Positions 29,815 to 38,484 of a DNA stretch of 64,000 nt are shown piece after piece. Made by a program: the position numbers and the translations under genes. Each line of letters opens with the position of its first letter. Within the stretch, counting starts at the first letter, position 1. A model generated the notes under the pieces. The model was not told where the DNA came from. It was given only the letters and a program-made list of their open reading frames with translations, and ran no database searches. Origin of the DNA: CSP1-4 sp963777975 (GTDB lineage: Bacteria; Chloroflexota; Limnocylindria; Limnocylindrales; CSP1-4); contig CAVZSO010000006.1 in NCBI GenBank assembly GCA_963777975.1, forward strand, positions 62,001 through 126,000, in the 5' to 3' direction.

Positions 29815-30807
29815 GCGGAGTGCGGACTCGTGCGGGCAGCCCGGGGATGGGCCGCGCGGTAGGCGGACCGGAGGCGCGTGGTCGAGACGTGGGTATAGAC
29901 CTGGGTCGTGCCCAGGCTGGCGTGGCCGAGCAGCTCCTGGACGACTCGCAGGTCGGCACCGCCATCGAGCAGGTGGCTGGCGAACGAATGGCGCAGGGTG
30001 TGGGGCGAGATGCCGTCCGGCAGGCCGGCAGCACGTACGATGCGGTCGAGCCGGTACCGGATGCCGCGGGCGCCGAGGCCCGAGCCCGAGGCGTTCAGGA
30101 AGAGCGCACCATCGTCGTCGCCCCCTGCTCCCGATGCGCTGCGAGCCCCAGATGCGCTGCGTGCGCCGGAACGGAGTCGGGGGCGTCCAGCCTCGAGATA
30201 CGCCTCAAGCGCGTCGGCGGCGGGCCGACCGAGGAGCACCATCCGCTCCTTGCGACCCTTGCCGATGACGCGCATCTCGGCGTGGGCCAGGTCCAGCGAC
30301 GTCAGCGACGCGGCGGCCAGCTCGGCGACCCGGAGCCCGCCGGCGTACGCCGTCTCGAGCAGCGCCCGATCCCGCAGCACGAGCGCGGCGGCCAGCGCCG
30401 GGTCACGACGCCGACCCGGCTCAGCGACCGCCCCGATGGCGTCGAGGAGATCCTCGACCTCGCTCACCTCGAGCACGGCCGGCAGGCGACGGGAACGCCG
30501 CGGGGTCGAGACGGCAGCCCAGGGGTCGCCCTCCACCCAGCCCTCGCGCCGCGCATGCCGGTAGAACGCGCGCAGGGCCGCGACCCGGGCGGCGATCGTG
30601 GCCCGACTCAGGCCCCGGCCGTCCATCTCGGCCAGGTAGCCGCGCAGCACGAGTCGGCCCGGACGTCGCCAGTCGGCTCCCGGCCGCGCGTCGAGCCAGT
30701 CGAAGAAGCCGCGTACGGCGCCGCCGATACGCGCGTTGCGTGTGCTCTGAGGCGTCGCGCGCCCGGAGCGCGCCGAGGAACCGTCTGAGCGCGTCAGCGC
30801 TCGTCAC
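29811..30807 (-). CDS. XerC/XerD-like tyrosine recombinase (one frame break)
   Basis: Tyrosine recombinase probably resolving chromosome dimers at dif. The N-terminal SAM-like domain begins TSADALRRFLGAL and EHTQRAYR. The frame breaks near 30735 and resumes VRGFFDWLDARPGADWRR and LVLRGYLAEMDGRGLSRATI. All catalytic residues are present: Arg in AYAGGLRVAELAA, Lys in GKGRKERMVL, His/Arg in HTLRHSFASHLLDGG, His in LLGHASLGTTQ and Tyr in VYTHV. A six-residue repeat (GARSAS twice) and an acidic run insert about 20 residues before ALFLNASG, which is unusual. Starts and stops overlap topA and murJ as GTGA. The setting is chromosomal, not an integrative element. Confidence 0.9.
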
Positions 30808-33260
30808 GCCGAGCCGGCGGCTCGGGCGCGTGTCGACCGGCGCGCCGCGGGCTTGCGGGCGCCGCTGCGTCGCGGCGAGGGGCTCTTCTTCCCCTTCCCG
30901 CCGCCGCGCGCCGCACGCGGGCGCTGCAAGGCAGCCGGATCGGGCGCACCACCCGCGAAGCGTCGTCCGACCGGGTCAGCGGCATCGGGGATGGGGATGG
31001 CCGCGCCGCACTTGAGGCACAACCAGGCGTCTCCGCGCAGCGCGATCGGGCCCTCGTCGGCTTCATGGATGGCACCCACCGGCACGTCGTTGGTGGTGTA
31101 GTCGCAGGCTGGGTACGCCGAGCAACCGAAGAAGACGTTGCCGGTCCGGCGCGCGCGACGGGCGACCAGATGGCCGTCGCCGTTCTTGGGGCAGACGACC
31201 TCGAACGGGAGCTGCTCCGGCGGCGGCGGTCCGGTGCGCTTGATGTAGCCGCAGTCGGGATAGCGCGAGCAGCTCAGGAAGGGTCCGAAGCGACCGCGTC
31301 GCTGAGCCAGGACGCCCTGTCCGCACTCGGGACATGGCTCGCCCTCGCCTTCCATCGGCGGCGCCTCCTCGCCCGGCAGCGGTCGCGACTCCTTGTGCTC
31401 GGGGTACAGGGAGCAGGCCAGGAAACGGCCGTTGCGGCCGAGCCTGATGACCATCGGATGCCCGAGCGAGCAGACCTCGTCGGTCGCCTCGGTCGTGAAG
31501 TCGGCTCGCTTGAGCTCGCGGCGCTTCTCATCGACGAGTGCCTTGAGCGGCTCGTAGAAGTCCCGCAGCAAGGGCACCCAGGCGCGCTCGCCGCGTGCGA
31601 CCTCGTCCAGTCGCTCCTCCATCCGTGCCGTGAACTCGACGTCGACGAACTCGCCGAAGTGCTCGACCAGCAGGTCGGTCACGATGCCGGCCACGAGCTC
31701 GGGATACAGGCGACGCTCCCGGACGACGACGTAGCCGCGGTCGACGATGGTCGAGATGGTCGCGGCATAGGTCGACGGTCGCCCGATGCCATGCTCCTCG
31801 AGCGCCTTGATGAGCGTCGCCTCCGTGAACCGCGGGGGCGGCTCGGTGAAGTGCTGGCTCGGGGTGACGCCCCGCACCGCGGCCTCGTCGCCCTCGGCGA
31901 GCGGTGGCAGGGAGCCGTCGGCGTCGGCATCCTCGGCCTCGTCGTCGCGGCCCTCCGTATAGACCCGGCTGAAGCCGTCGAAGAGCGTCCGGGTCACCGA
32001 GGCCCGCAGGCCGAATCGCCCGGCCTCGAGCTCGACGCTGGTCGTCTCCATCTCCTTGGCCGCCATCTGCGAGGCGATGGCGCGCTGCCAGATGAGCCGG
32101 TAGAGGCGTAGCTCCTCGGGCTTGAGGAAGCGGGCCATCGACTCCGGGTCGCGCGCGAAGCTGGTCGGTCGGATCGACTCGTGGGCCTCTTGCGCGCCCT
32201 TCGACTTGGTCCGATAGACGCGGCCCTTCGGCATCGTGTATGGCTCGCCGTAGCGGTCCGCGATGACGGCCCGGGCCTCACCCATCGCGACACCGGCGAT
32301 GGCCGTCGAGTCGGTCCGCATGTAGGTGATGAGCCCGACCTGGCCGCCGTCGATCTCGACGCCCTCGTAGAGATGCTGTGCGATGGACATCGTTCGCTTG
32401 GGGCTGAAACCGAGCTTGCGGCTGGCCTCCTGCTGCAGCGTGCTGGTCGTGAACGGCGCCGCCGGGCTTCGCCGGAGCGGCCGCGTGGCGACCTTGTCGA
32501 CTCGAGCGGTGGCGTCCGCCAGCTCCTCGACGATGGCGGCCGCCGCCTTCTCGTCGGCGATGGCGACCGCGTCGGCATCGAGCACACCGCCGCGATCGAG
32601 CGATCGGCCGTCGATGCGGACGAGGTCGGCCTCGAAGATGGTGCCGTCGGCGGTCGCCAGCGCGGCCACGAGCGTCCAGTATTCGCGCGCCGCGAAGGCC
32701 TCGATCTCCCGCTCGCGCTCGACGACCAGGCGCACCGCGACGGATTGCACGCGGCCGGCCGAGAGGCCACTGCGCACCTTGCGCGAGATGAGCGGGCTCA
32801 GCGTATAGCCGACCATGCGATCGACGATGCGCCGCGTCTGCTGAGCGTCGACGAGGTCGATGTCGATCGAGCGCGGGTTGGCGAACGCCTCGCGGATGGC
32901 GCCCTCGGTGATCTCGCTGAAGGTCACGCGTCGCTGTTTGGCGACCGGCACACCGGCGGCTTCGGCGACATGCCAGGCGATGGCTTCACCCTCGCGATCG
33001 AGGTCGGTGGCCAGGAAGACGGTGTCCGCGGTCCGAGCGGCACGCGTGATGTCCGCCACGTGGCGCCGGCTTGACTCAGGGATCTCGTACTGCGGAGCGA
33101 AGTCGTGGTCGACGTCGACGCCGAGCTTGCCCTTGCCGGGATTCTCGGGCAGATCACGCACATGGCCGTAGCTGGCCAGGACCCGGTAGTCCTCGCCGAG
33201 ATACCGCTCGATCGTGCGCGCCTTGGCCGGTGACTCGACGATCACCAGGTTCTTCGTCAT
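30804..33260 (-). CDS. topA: DNA topoisomerase I (type IA)
   Basis: Relaxes negative supercoils by transient single-strand breakage; 818 residues. The start at 33260 gives MTKNLVIVESPAKARTIERY, the TOPRIM opening, with the acidic motif TDLDREGEAIAWH near 85-97. The catalytic tyrosine is Tyr313 in GLITYMRTDSTA, and SAGRVQSVAVRLVV and EEHGIGRPSTYAATI are intact. The C-terminus carries several Cys-rich zinc ribbons (CSLGHPMV, CPECGQGVLAQRRGRFGPF, CSRYPDCGY, CSAYPACDYT, CLKCGAAI) and a Lys/Arg/Ala-rich tail. A longer in-frame extension to 33533 is rejected. The gene heads a run of overlapping genes, with TACACT eight bases before the ATG. Confidence 0.96.
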   Translation of the reverse strand: MTKNLVIVESPAKARTIERYLGEDYRVLASYGHVRDLPENPGKGKLGVDVDHDFAPQYEIPESSRRHVADITRAARTADTVFLATDLDREGEAIAWHVAEAAGVPVAKQRRVTFSEITEGAIREAFANPRSIDIDLVDAQQTRRIVDRMVGYTLSPLISRKVRSGLSAGRVQSVAVRLVVEREREIEAFAAREYWTLVAALATADGTIFEADLVRIDGRSLDRGGVLDADAVAIADEKAAAAIVEELADATARVDKVATRPLRRSPAAPFTTSTLQQEASRKLGFSPKRTMSIAQHLYEGVEIDGGQVGLITYMRTDSTAIAGVAMGEARAVIADRYGEPYTMPKGRVYRTKSKGAQEAHESIRPTSFARDPESMARFLKPEELRLYRLIWQRAIASQMAAKEMETTSVELEAGRFGLRASVTRTLFDGFSRVYTEGRDDEAEDADADGSLPPLAEGDEAAVRGVTPSQHFTEPPPRFTEATLIKALEEHGIGRPSTYAATISTIVDRGYVVVRERRLYPELVAGIVTDLLVEHFGEFVDVEFTARMEERLDEVARGERAWVPLLRDFYEPLKALVDEKRRELKRADFTTEATDEVCSLGHPMVIRLGRNGRFLACSLYPEHKESRPLPGEEAPPMEGEGEPCPECGQGVLAQRRGRFGPFLSCSRYPDCGYIKRTGPPPPEQLPFEVVCPKNGDGHLVARRARRTGNVFFGCSAYPACDYTTNDVPVGAIHEADEGPIALRGDAWLCLKCGAAIPIPDAADPVGRRFAGGAPDPAALQRPRAARGGGKGKKSPSPRRSGARKPAARRSTRARAAGSA

Positions 33261-33268
33261 CGGCCGGG

Positions 33269-33274
33269 AGTGTA
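33269..33274 (-). promoter_or_regulatory. Putative -10 of a near-leaderless topA transcript
   Basis: TACACT on the minus strand ends eight bases before the topA ATG. No convincing -35 or Shine-Dalgarno sequence. It could drive the whole topA-to-rel gene run. Confidence 0.35.
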
Positions 33275-33357
33275 GCACCGGCCTCTTGGCCGTCCCTTCA
33301 CGCTCGATCGACCGGCTCGAGGGCCGATCCACCCGCCGGGCACCCGATGACCGGCGC

Positions 33358-33672
33358 TCAGGCCTCGCGGACCCTCCGTAGCAGGTCCTCGTCGAGCTCG
33401 AGCTCGGGCTCCTCGTCGCCGTCGAGCTCGTAGGCCGCGGACAGGCCGAGGGCCTGGTCGCCCTGGGCGTCGATGGAGATCTCGACGAAGCGGATGTGGA
33501 CGTAGGGGATGATGAAGGTCGAGTCGATGGCATCGATGAACGAGGGTCGCTTGCCGCTCATATCGCGCATGTTCGTGCAGACGAGCGCCACGTCGGCCGC
33601 CGACGGCATCGACTCCAGGTCGACGAGGAGGGGCTGCTCGCCGGTCATGTGCACGACCGCGCCCCGGATCAT
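33358..33672 (-). CDS. Conserved-looking hypothetical protein, 104 residues
   Basis: I do not recognise this protein. It is soluble with no signal peptide or membrane helix. It has alternating hydrophobic strands (GAVVHMTGEQPLLVDLES, ADVALVCTNMRD, STFIIPYVHIRFVEI) and an acidic C-terminus (DGDEEPELELDEDLLRR). Two Met-rich turns precede a likely beta-sheet core. It starts at an ATG 26 bases downstream of the Ig-like/CAP gene and ends about 100 bases before topA. Codon use matches its neighbours, so it is probably a real gene, but function is open. Confidence 0.6.
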   Translation of the reverse strand: MIRGAVVHMTGEQPLLVDLESMPSAADVALVCTNMRDMSGKRPSFIDAIDSTFIIPYVHIRFVEISIDAQGDQALGLSAAYELDGDEEPELELDEDLLRRVREA

Positions 33673-33698
33673 CGCCGCACCGGTGTCATCGGCTGCGC

Positions 33699-35429
33699 CT
33701 ATGGGTGATAGAAGTCGACGACCAGTCGGACCGCACCATCCGACTTCCAGACGCCGACGCCGACCACGGAGAAGCGGCTGTCCTTGATGTTGCGCCAGTG
33801 GCCGCCGTTGGAGTCCTTCTCGCTCTGGAAGAAGCGATGCGAGGCGAGGACCGCGTCATACGCGTTGCCGGAGCGGCAGCCGATGTTCTCGGCCCAGCGG
33901 TAGCTCGTGTAGCCCGCCCGGCGCAGCCGATCGCCGGGATCGCCGCCGATGAAGTGGCTGCAGTCGTTGCCGACGGCGAGCTTCTTGGCATACGGGCGCG
34001 AGACCTTGGACGAGATGCCGCTGCTCAGTGAGAGCGGCTTGACATACGCCGAGTACGTGCCGCTGCCATAGCCCTTGCACGAGCCATCGGCCTGCACCCA
34101 GCCGCCCGTCCGCGTGCAGTTGAGCAGCTTCATGTAGTACTTCTCGACCGACAGCCAGGGTGCGCTGGACGTGCCGCCGCCCCCGCCGGAGGGCTTGGTG
34201 ACCTTGGTGCTCGAGCGCCGCACCGTGGCCTTGGCCTTGGCGACGGGCTTGGGCACGACCGTGAAGGTCGCCTTGTAGACGACCGTGTCGGCGGCATCGC
34301 CGGTCGAGATACCGGCCGCCGAACGAGCGGCGCCCGTGACCGTGATGGTCACCTTCTCGCCGTACTTGAAGTCGCTGCTCGGGTCGATGAGCATGACCCG
34401 GCCGCTCTCGAGCCAGCTGATCTTGGCGTCCTTGCCAGTGTCCAGGCCGCTGATCCGGACAGCACCGCGCGTCACGCGCCGATCCATGGGCTCCGAGAAG
34501 CGCACGCTGATGGTCTGGTCGCGGTCGATCTTGGTGCCGCCGTCCGCGGGCCGGCTGCGCACGACCTTCGGCTGAGCAGCGATCTTGACCTTCAGAGAGA
34601 CCGGCCCGGAGATCGCGACGCCCTCGTCGTTCGCGACCGTCCCCGCCAGCCGGAACACGTACGTCCGGCCCGGCACGAGCGGCGCGGTCGGGGTCCAGGT
34701 GAAACGGTCCGCGCCGCCCTCCCCCGGCTCGGCCGAGGCCGTGATCGTGCCATCGACCGGGGGCTCGACGCTGAACGCCTTGACCACGGCCGCCGTCTCG
34801 ACAGGCGAGCTGAAGCGGATCGCGATCTCGGTCTCGGGGTGCGCGGCGTTCCCGGTCGCGCGTGTCGCCGCGATCAGCGCGGCCGGCCGCGCCTGAGTGA
34901 AGAAGATGACGCGGAGGGGTGCCGTCAGGGCGGTGCCAGCGGCGTCGACGGCCGAGGTCCCGACGGTGACCGTGTAGAACTGGCCGGGCGCCCACGTGCC
35001 ACGCGGATGGATCTGCAGGGTCTTGCCCCCGTTCGACCAGGTCGACTCGGTCGCAGCGGCCGGCTGGATGGACGTCGCGGCCTCGACCGCGGCGGGGTCC
35101 ATGGCGGTGCTGAAGTCGATGACGACAGCATCGTTGACCCCGAAGTCCGTTTCGACCTTGGCCGCCATGCGGGCCGCCGCGTGCGGATCGACCGGCGTCG
35201 TCTTGAACGCGGTGATCGCAGGGGTGGTGGCGTTGAGCGCGGCGATCGTCAACAGGGTGACGACGGCGGCCACGGCGGTCATCCGGAGGGCTGAGCTGCG
35301 CCGGCCCGAGGGCGCAAATCGGCCCGCCACGGCGGCGGGCAGCCCGAGGACGACGGCGATCGCGTCACGCAATAGCTGGGTCTCCTCGTTCGGGCCGGGC
35401 AGTCGTCGCTGGGGCGCCGACGCCATCAC
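33699..35429 (-). CDS. Secreted or anchored protein: Ig-like repeats plus CAP (SCP) domain
   Basis: A 576-residue extracytoplasmic protein. A cytosolic N-terminus of about 47 residues leads into a membrane anchor or signal (about 48-66, RMTAVAAVVTLLTIAALNAT). Three bacterial Ig-like (Big_5/SbsA type) repeats follow, each with a strand motif such as VVIDFSTAMDPAAVEAA, IAIRFSSPVETAAVVKAF and ISVRFSEPMDRRVTRGAV. A Ser/Gly linker (about 408-420) joins them to a C-terminal CAP domain with YRWAENIG, HWRNIKDSRFSVVGVGVW and VVDFYHP. CAP domains occur in extracellular enzymes and binding proteins. The job here is unknown, perhaps cell-envelope. GTG 35429 or ATG 35426 are both possible starts. Confidence 0.85.
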   Translation of the reverse strand: MMASAPQRRLPGPNEETQLLRDAIAVVLGLPAAVAGRFAPSGRRSSALRMTAVAAVVTLLTIAALNATTPAITAFKTTPVDPHAAARMAAKVETDFGVNDAVVIDFSTAMDPAAVEAATSIQPAAATESTWSNGGKTLQIHPRGTWAPGQFYTVTVGTSAVDAAGTALTAPLRVIFFTQARPAALIAATRATGNAAHPETEIAIRFSSPVETAAVVKAFSVEPPVDGTITASAEPGEGGADRFTWTPTAPLVPGRTYVFRLAGTVANDEGVAISGPVSLKVKIAAQPKVVRSRPADGGTKIDRDQTISVRFSEPMDRRVTRGAVRISGLDTGKDAKISWLESGRVMLIDPSSDFKYGEKVTITVTGAARSAAGISTGDAADTVVYKATFTVVPKPVAKAKATVRRSSTKVTKPSGGGGGTSSAPWLSVEKYYMKLLNCTRTGGWVQADGSCKGYGSGTYSAYVKPLSLSSGISSKVSRPYAKKLAVGNDCSHFIGGDPGDRLRRAGYTSYRWAENIGCRSGNAYDAVLASHRFFQSEKDSNGGHWRNIKDSRFSVVGVGVWKSDGAVRLVVDFYHP

Positions 35430-35452
35430 TGGACCCGTTCGGTGTCCGGCGC

Positions 35453-35482
35453 AGGTTAGCAGAGGGTCCTCGAACGTGGCAA
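35453..35482 (-). promoter_or_regulatory. Putative promoter of the Ig-like/CAP gene
   Basis: TTGCCA (35482-35477) and TAACCT (35458-35453) on the minus strand, 18 bases apart, about 24 bases before the start. The 146-base gap to dprA also contains a 7-bp inverted repeat GACGAGC/GCTCGTC at the dprA stop. Confidence 0.4.
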
Positions 35483-35575
35483 ACGGGGTCGGTCACGGTC
35501 GAGGCGGCGACCCTGCGCCGTGGCGGCGTCCTGCCCAGCTTCGCCGCTCCGACGAGCCGGCCACCACGCCGCTCG

Positions 35576-36769
35576 TCAGGCCCGGCCATCGAGGAGGCTA
35601 CCGGACGGCAAGACCGATGCGCCGTGGAGCCGGACGAGCCCACGGAGGTGGAGGAGGCTGATCGCGCCGGCCAACGCTCCGGGCGTCAATCCCGTGGCAT
35701 CGACGAGGTCGTCGAGCGTGCCTGGCCTGGCCACGACGGCGATGGCCACGCGCTGTTCGACTGGCCCCAGCTCGGCGAGCATGAGCGGCGATGGCTCGAT
35801 CACCGGGCAGGTCCGGCGAGCCGGTCGAGAGGTGTCGCCAGCTCGCTGAGCGGCGAAGATCTCGAGCAGCTCCTGGACCAGCGCCTGGTCGTCGACGACC
35901 GGGATGGCCGGCGTCTCGCGCAGCAGACGCAGGCAGCCGGCGACGCTGGGATCACCAGGTCTACCGGGGGCGACGAAGAGCGGTCGGCCCTGCTCGAGGG
36001 CGTGGTGTGCGGTGTTGAGGGCGCCGCTGTGCACCGGCGCCTCCACCACGACGGTCGCATCGGCGAGGGCGGCGATGAGACGGTTGCGCCGAGGGAAGCT
36101 GCCCTTCTCGGGCCTGACCAGCGGTGGGACCTCGCTGATCACGGCGCCGCCGGCGTCGATGATCTCCGACACCAGGCGGCGATGGGCGCGCGGCCCGGGC
36201 TCTGCGTGACCACCGGCGATGATGGCCACGGTCTGGCCGCCGGCCTCGATCGTCGCGGCGTGGGCCGCCCCGTCGATGCCGAACGCGAGGCCCGAGACGA
36301 CGGTCGCGCCCAGCTCGACGGAGCGCCGTGCCAGCCGGGCCGCCAGGCTGCGGCCGACAGCGGTCGGACGGCGCGTGCCGACGATCGCGACCGTCCGTGT
36401 GGCACGCAAGGCAGCCGGCAGGCCCCAGCCGTAGAGCACCGGTGGCGGCACCGGCAGCACGTCGAAGCGTGGCGGGTAGCCGGCATCGAACGGGGTCACC
36501 GTCCAGACGCCGTGCGCACGGAGCACGAGGCCGGGCTCATCCGGCCGGCGAGCCACCGCCTCGATGCCGTCGACGACGGTGCGCCGCAGGCGTCGGCCCG
36601 CGGCATCGGTCGGAGGCTGCCGTCGGAGCGTCCCCTGGCGGGCCGCGGTCAGGACCCCTTCGGCAGAGCCGAAGACGGCCGTCAGGCGCGCGAAGGCGTG
36701 CTCGCCGACGCCGGGCACCGACGCCAGCGCGAGCCATGCGTCGCGCTCGAGGTCGAGCATCTCGCTCAT
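35576..36769 (-). CDS. dprA: DNA-processing protein DprA
   Basis: Loads RecA onto incoming single-stranded DNA during natural transformation; 397 residues, cytosolic. An N-terminal helix-hairpin-helix/SAM region (ALASVPGVGEHAFARLTAVF) precedes the Rossmann-like DprA core. Core landmarks are VAIVGTRRPTAVGRSLAARL, VVSGLAFGIDGAAHAATIEA, SEVPPLVRPEKGSFPRRNR and NTAHHALEQGRPLFVAPG. A C-terminal winged-helix (ELGPVEQRVAIAVVARPGT) completes the architecture. It lies next to yifB/comM, as in many genomes, which suggests uptake or recombination of DNA. No other competence gene is visible in this window. Confidence 0.95.
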   Translation of the reverse strand: MSEMLDLERDAWLALASVPGVGEHAFARLTAVFGSAEGVLTAARQGTLRRQPPTDAAGRRLRRTVVDGIEAVARRPDEPGLVLRAHGVWTVTPFDAGYPPRFDVLPVPPPVLYGWGLPAALRATRTVAIVGTRRPTAVGRSLAARLARRSVELGATVVSGLAFGIDGAAHAATIEAGGQTVAIIAGGHAEPGPRAHRRLVSEIIDAGGAVISEVPPLVRPEKGSFPRRNRLIAALADATVVVEAPVHSGALNTAHHALEQGRPLFVAPGRPGDPSVAGCLRLLRETPAIPVVDDQALVQELLEIFAAQRAGDTSRPARRTCPVIEPSPLMLAELGPVEQRVAIAVVARPGTLDDLVDATGLTPGALAGAISLLHLRGLVRLHGASVLPSGSLLDGRA

Positions 36770-36793
36770 GCCGCCAGAGCCTGCTCCTGCGGG

Positions 36794-38389
36794 TCACGAA
36801 GGCCCGCGGCAGCGTGGATCGATGGCCGGATCGACGGTCGTGGCGCCGCCGAGGTCGGCGATGGTGCGGGCGATGCGCAGCACGCGGTGCACGCCCCGCG
36901 CCGACCATGTACGCGCCTCCGCGATGTCGGCGAGCGCCCGACGTGCCGCCGGCCCCAGCGCGGCCGCCTCGGTCACGTCGGATCCCGAGAGCTCGGCGTT
37001 CAATCGACCGCCATTCCGGGCTCGGGCCGCTGAGCGGGCGGCGGCGATGCGCGGGGCGACGACGGCGGTCGGCTCGGGCGTCTGCATCGAGACGAGCTCA
37101 CCGGGCGGCACGCGCCGCAGTTCGATGCGCAGGTCGAGCCGATCGAGCAGCGGGCCGCTCACGCGTCGTACGTAGCGCTCGGCCTCCCCTGCCGGGCAGG
37201 TGCACGGTCTGAGCCGATCCCCCTGGAAGCCACATCGGCAGGGGTTCATGGCCGCGACCACCTGGATGCGGGCGGGATAGCGCACGTGTCCGGCAGCACG
37301 GGCGATGAAGACCTCGCCTTCCTCCAGTGGCTGCCGCAGCGCGTCGAGCACGTCGCGGTCGAATTCGGCCAGCTCGTCCAGGAAGAGCGTGCCTCGGTGT
37401 GCGAGGCTGACCTCACCCGGCGCCAGGCGCGGCCCTCCGCCGACGAGCGCGGCGTAGCTCGCCGTGTGGTGCGGGGCCCGGAACGGGCGACGCCGATCGA
37501 GGTCCTGGCCGGCAGCGAGCAGCCCGGCCACGCTGGCGATGACCGCGACCTCGAGCGCTTCGTCGTCATCGAGCGGCGGCAGCAGGCCGGGGATGGTCCG
37601 GGCCAGGAGCGTCTTGCCGGCACCGGGCGGCCCGACCATCAGCAGGTCATGCCCGCCAGCCAGCGCCACCTCGAGCGCCCAGCGGGCCACGGCCTGACCC
37701 CGCACCTCGGCCAGGTCCACCGCGGGCACGCCCGCCACGAGCTCCGCACGCTCTGAAGGCGCGGTGGCGGCGGCTGACGCCGCGTCGGTCGCCAGCGTCG
37801 CGCTCTGATGACCGTAGCCGGCACCGGGGCGACTGACGACGCGCGGTGCTCGCCGGGTCGCGGCCCGAGCACGACGGCCCCTTGGCCCAGCCACCAGCCT
37901 CGCGGCATCGTCGAGACCGTCGAGCGCGAAGACGTCGACATCCGCCACGAGCGACGCTTCGGCAGCATTGGCGGTCGGTACCCCGATCCGCCGGTGCCCG
38001 GCTCGGGCGAGGGTCGCGACCATGGGCAGCACCCCGGCGACCGGTTGCAGCGATCCACCAAGCGAGAGCTCACCGAGCAGCGCCACGGATCCCCCGCTCG
38101 GCCTGACCTGGTCGGACGCGACGAGGATGCCCGTGGCGATGGCCAGGTCGTACGCCGCGCCGTGCTTCCGTCGGTCGGCCGGCGCCAGATTGACCGTGAT
38201 CCGGCTGGCCGGGTAGACGAAGCCGGCGTTCCGGATCGCCGCTCGGACGCGCTCTCGCGCCTCGGACAGCGCAGCGTCGGGCAGCCCGACGATGTGACAG
38301 ACCGGCAAACCCGGGCTGACGTCGACCTCGACCCGGACGAGGGCGCCGTGAAGCCCGCTCACGACCGCCGTGATCAGGGTGGCAAGCAC
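36794..38389 (-). CDS. YifB/ComM-family Mg-chelatase-like AAA+ ATPase
   Basis: AAA+ ATPase of 531 residues related to ComM, a branch-migration helicase that helps recombine transforming DNA. An N-terminal Lon-like/ChlI domain opens with VVSGLHGALVRVEVDVSPGL and VGLPDAALSEARERVRAAI. Walker A is GPPGAGKT at 253-260. It is followed by RPFRAPHHTASYAALVGGG, the Walker B segment GTLFLDELAEF and a four-cysteine element (NPCRCGFQGDRLRPCTCP). A C-terminal domain closes with ARTWSARGVHRVLRIARTIA. It is 25 bases upstream of dprA in the same direction. The start is GTG 38389, with TAGGGT seven bases upstream. Confidence 0.93.
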   Translation of the reverse strand: MLATLITAVVSGLHGALVRVEVDVSPGLPVCHIVGLPDAALSEARERVRAAIRNAGFVYPASRITVNLAPADRRKHGAAYDLAIATGILVASDQVRPSGGSVALLGELSLGGSLQPVAGVLPMVATLARAGHRRIGVPTANAAEASLVADVDVFALDGLDDAARLVAGPRGRRARAATRRAPRVVSRPGAGYGHQSATLATDAASAAATAPSERAELVAGVPAVDLAEVRGQAVARWALEVALAGGHDLLMVGPPGAGKTLLARTIPGLLPPLDDDEALEVAVIASVAGLLAAGQDLDRRRPFRAPHHTASYAALVGGGPRLAPGEVSLAHRGTLFLDELAEFDRDVLDALRQPLEEGEVFIARAAGHVRYPARIQVVAAMNPCRCGFQGDRLRPCTCPAGEAERYVRRVSGPLLDRLDLRIELRRVPPGELVSMQTPEPTAVVAPRIAAARSAARARNGGRLNAELSGSDVTEAAALGPAARRALADIAEARTWSARGVHRVLRIARTIADLGGATTVDPAIDPRCRGPS

Positions 38390-38484
38390 GCTCCCGACCC
38401 TAGCCGGGGCCGGTCACCCGCCGATCATCGCGGCCTCACCGAGGACTGCACCCGGACTGCCCGGACGCCTGCGACGACCGCCTC

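Noticed and set aside
29811..30807. Phage or island integrase
   Set aside because: The recombinase overlaps topA and murJ in a housekeeping run, and no att repeats, tRNA junction or phage genes are nearby.
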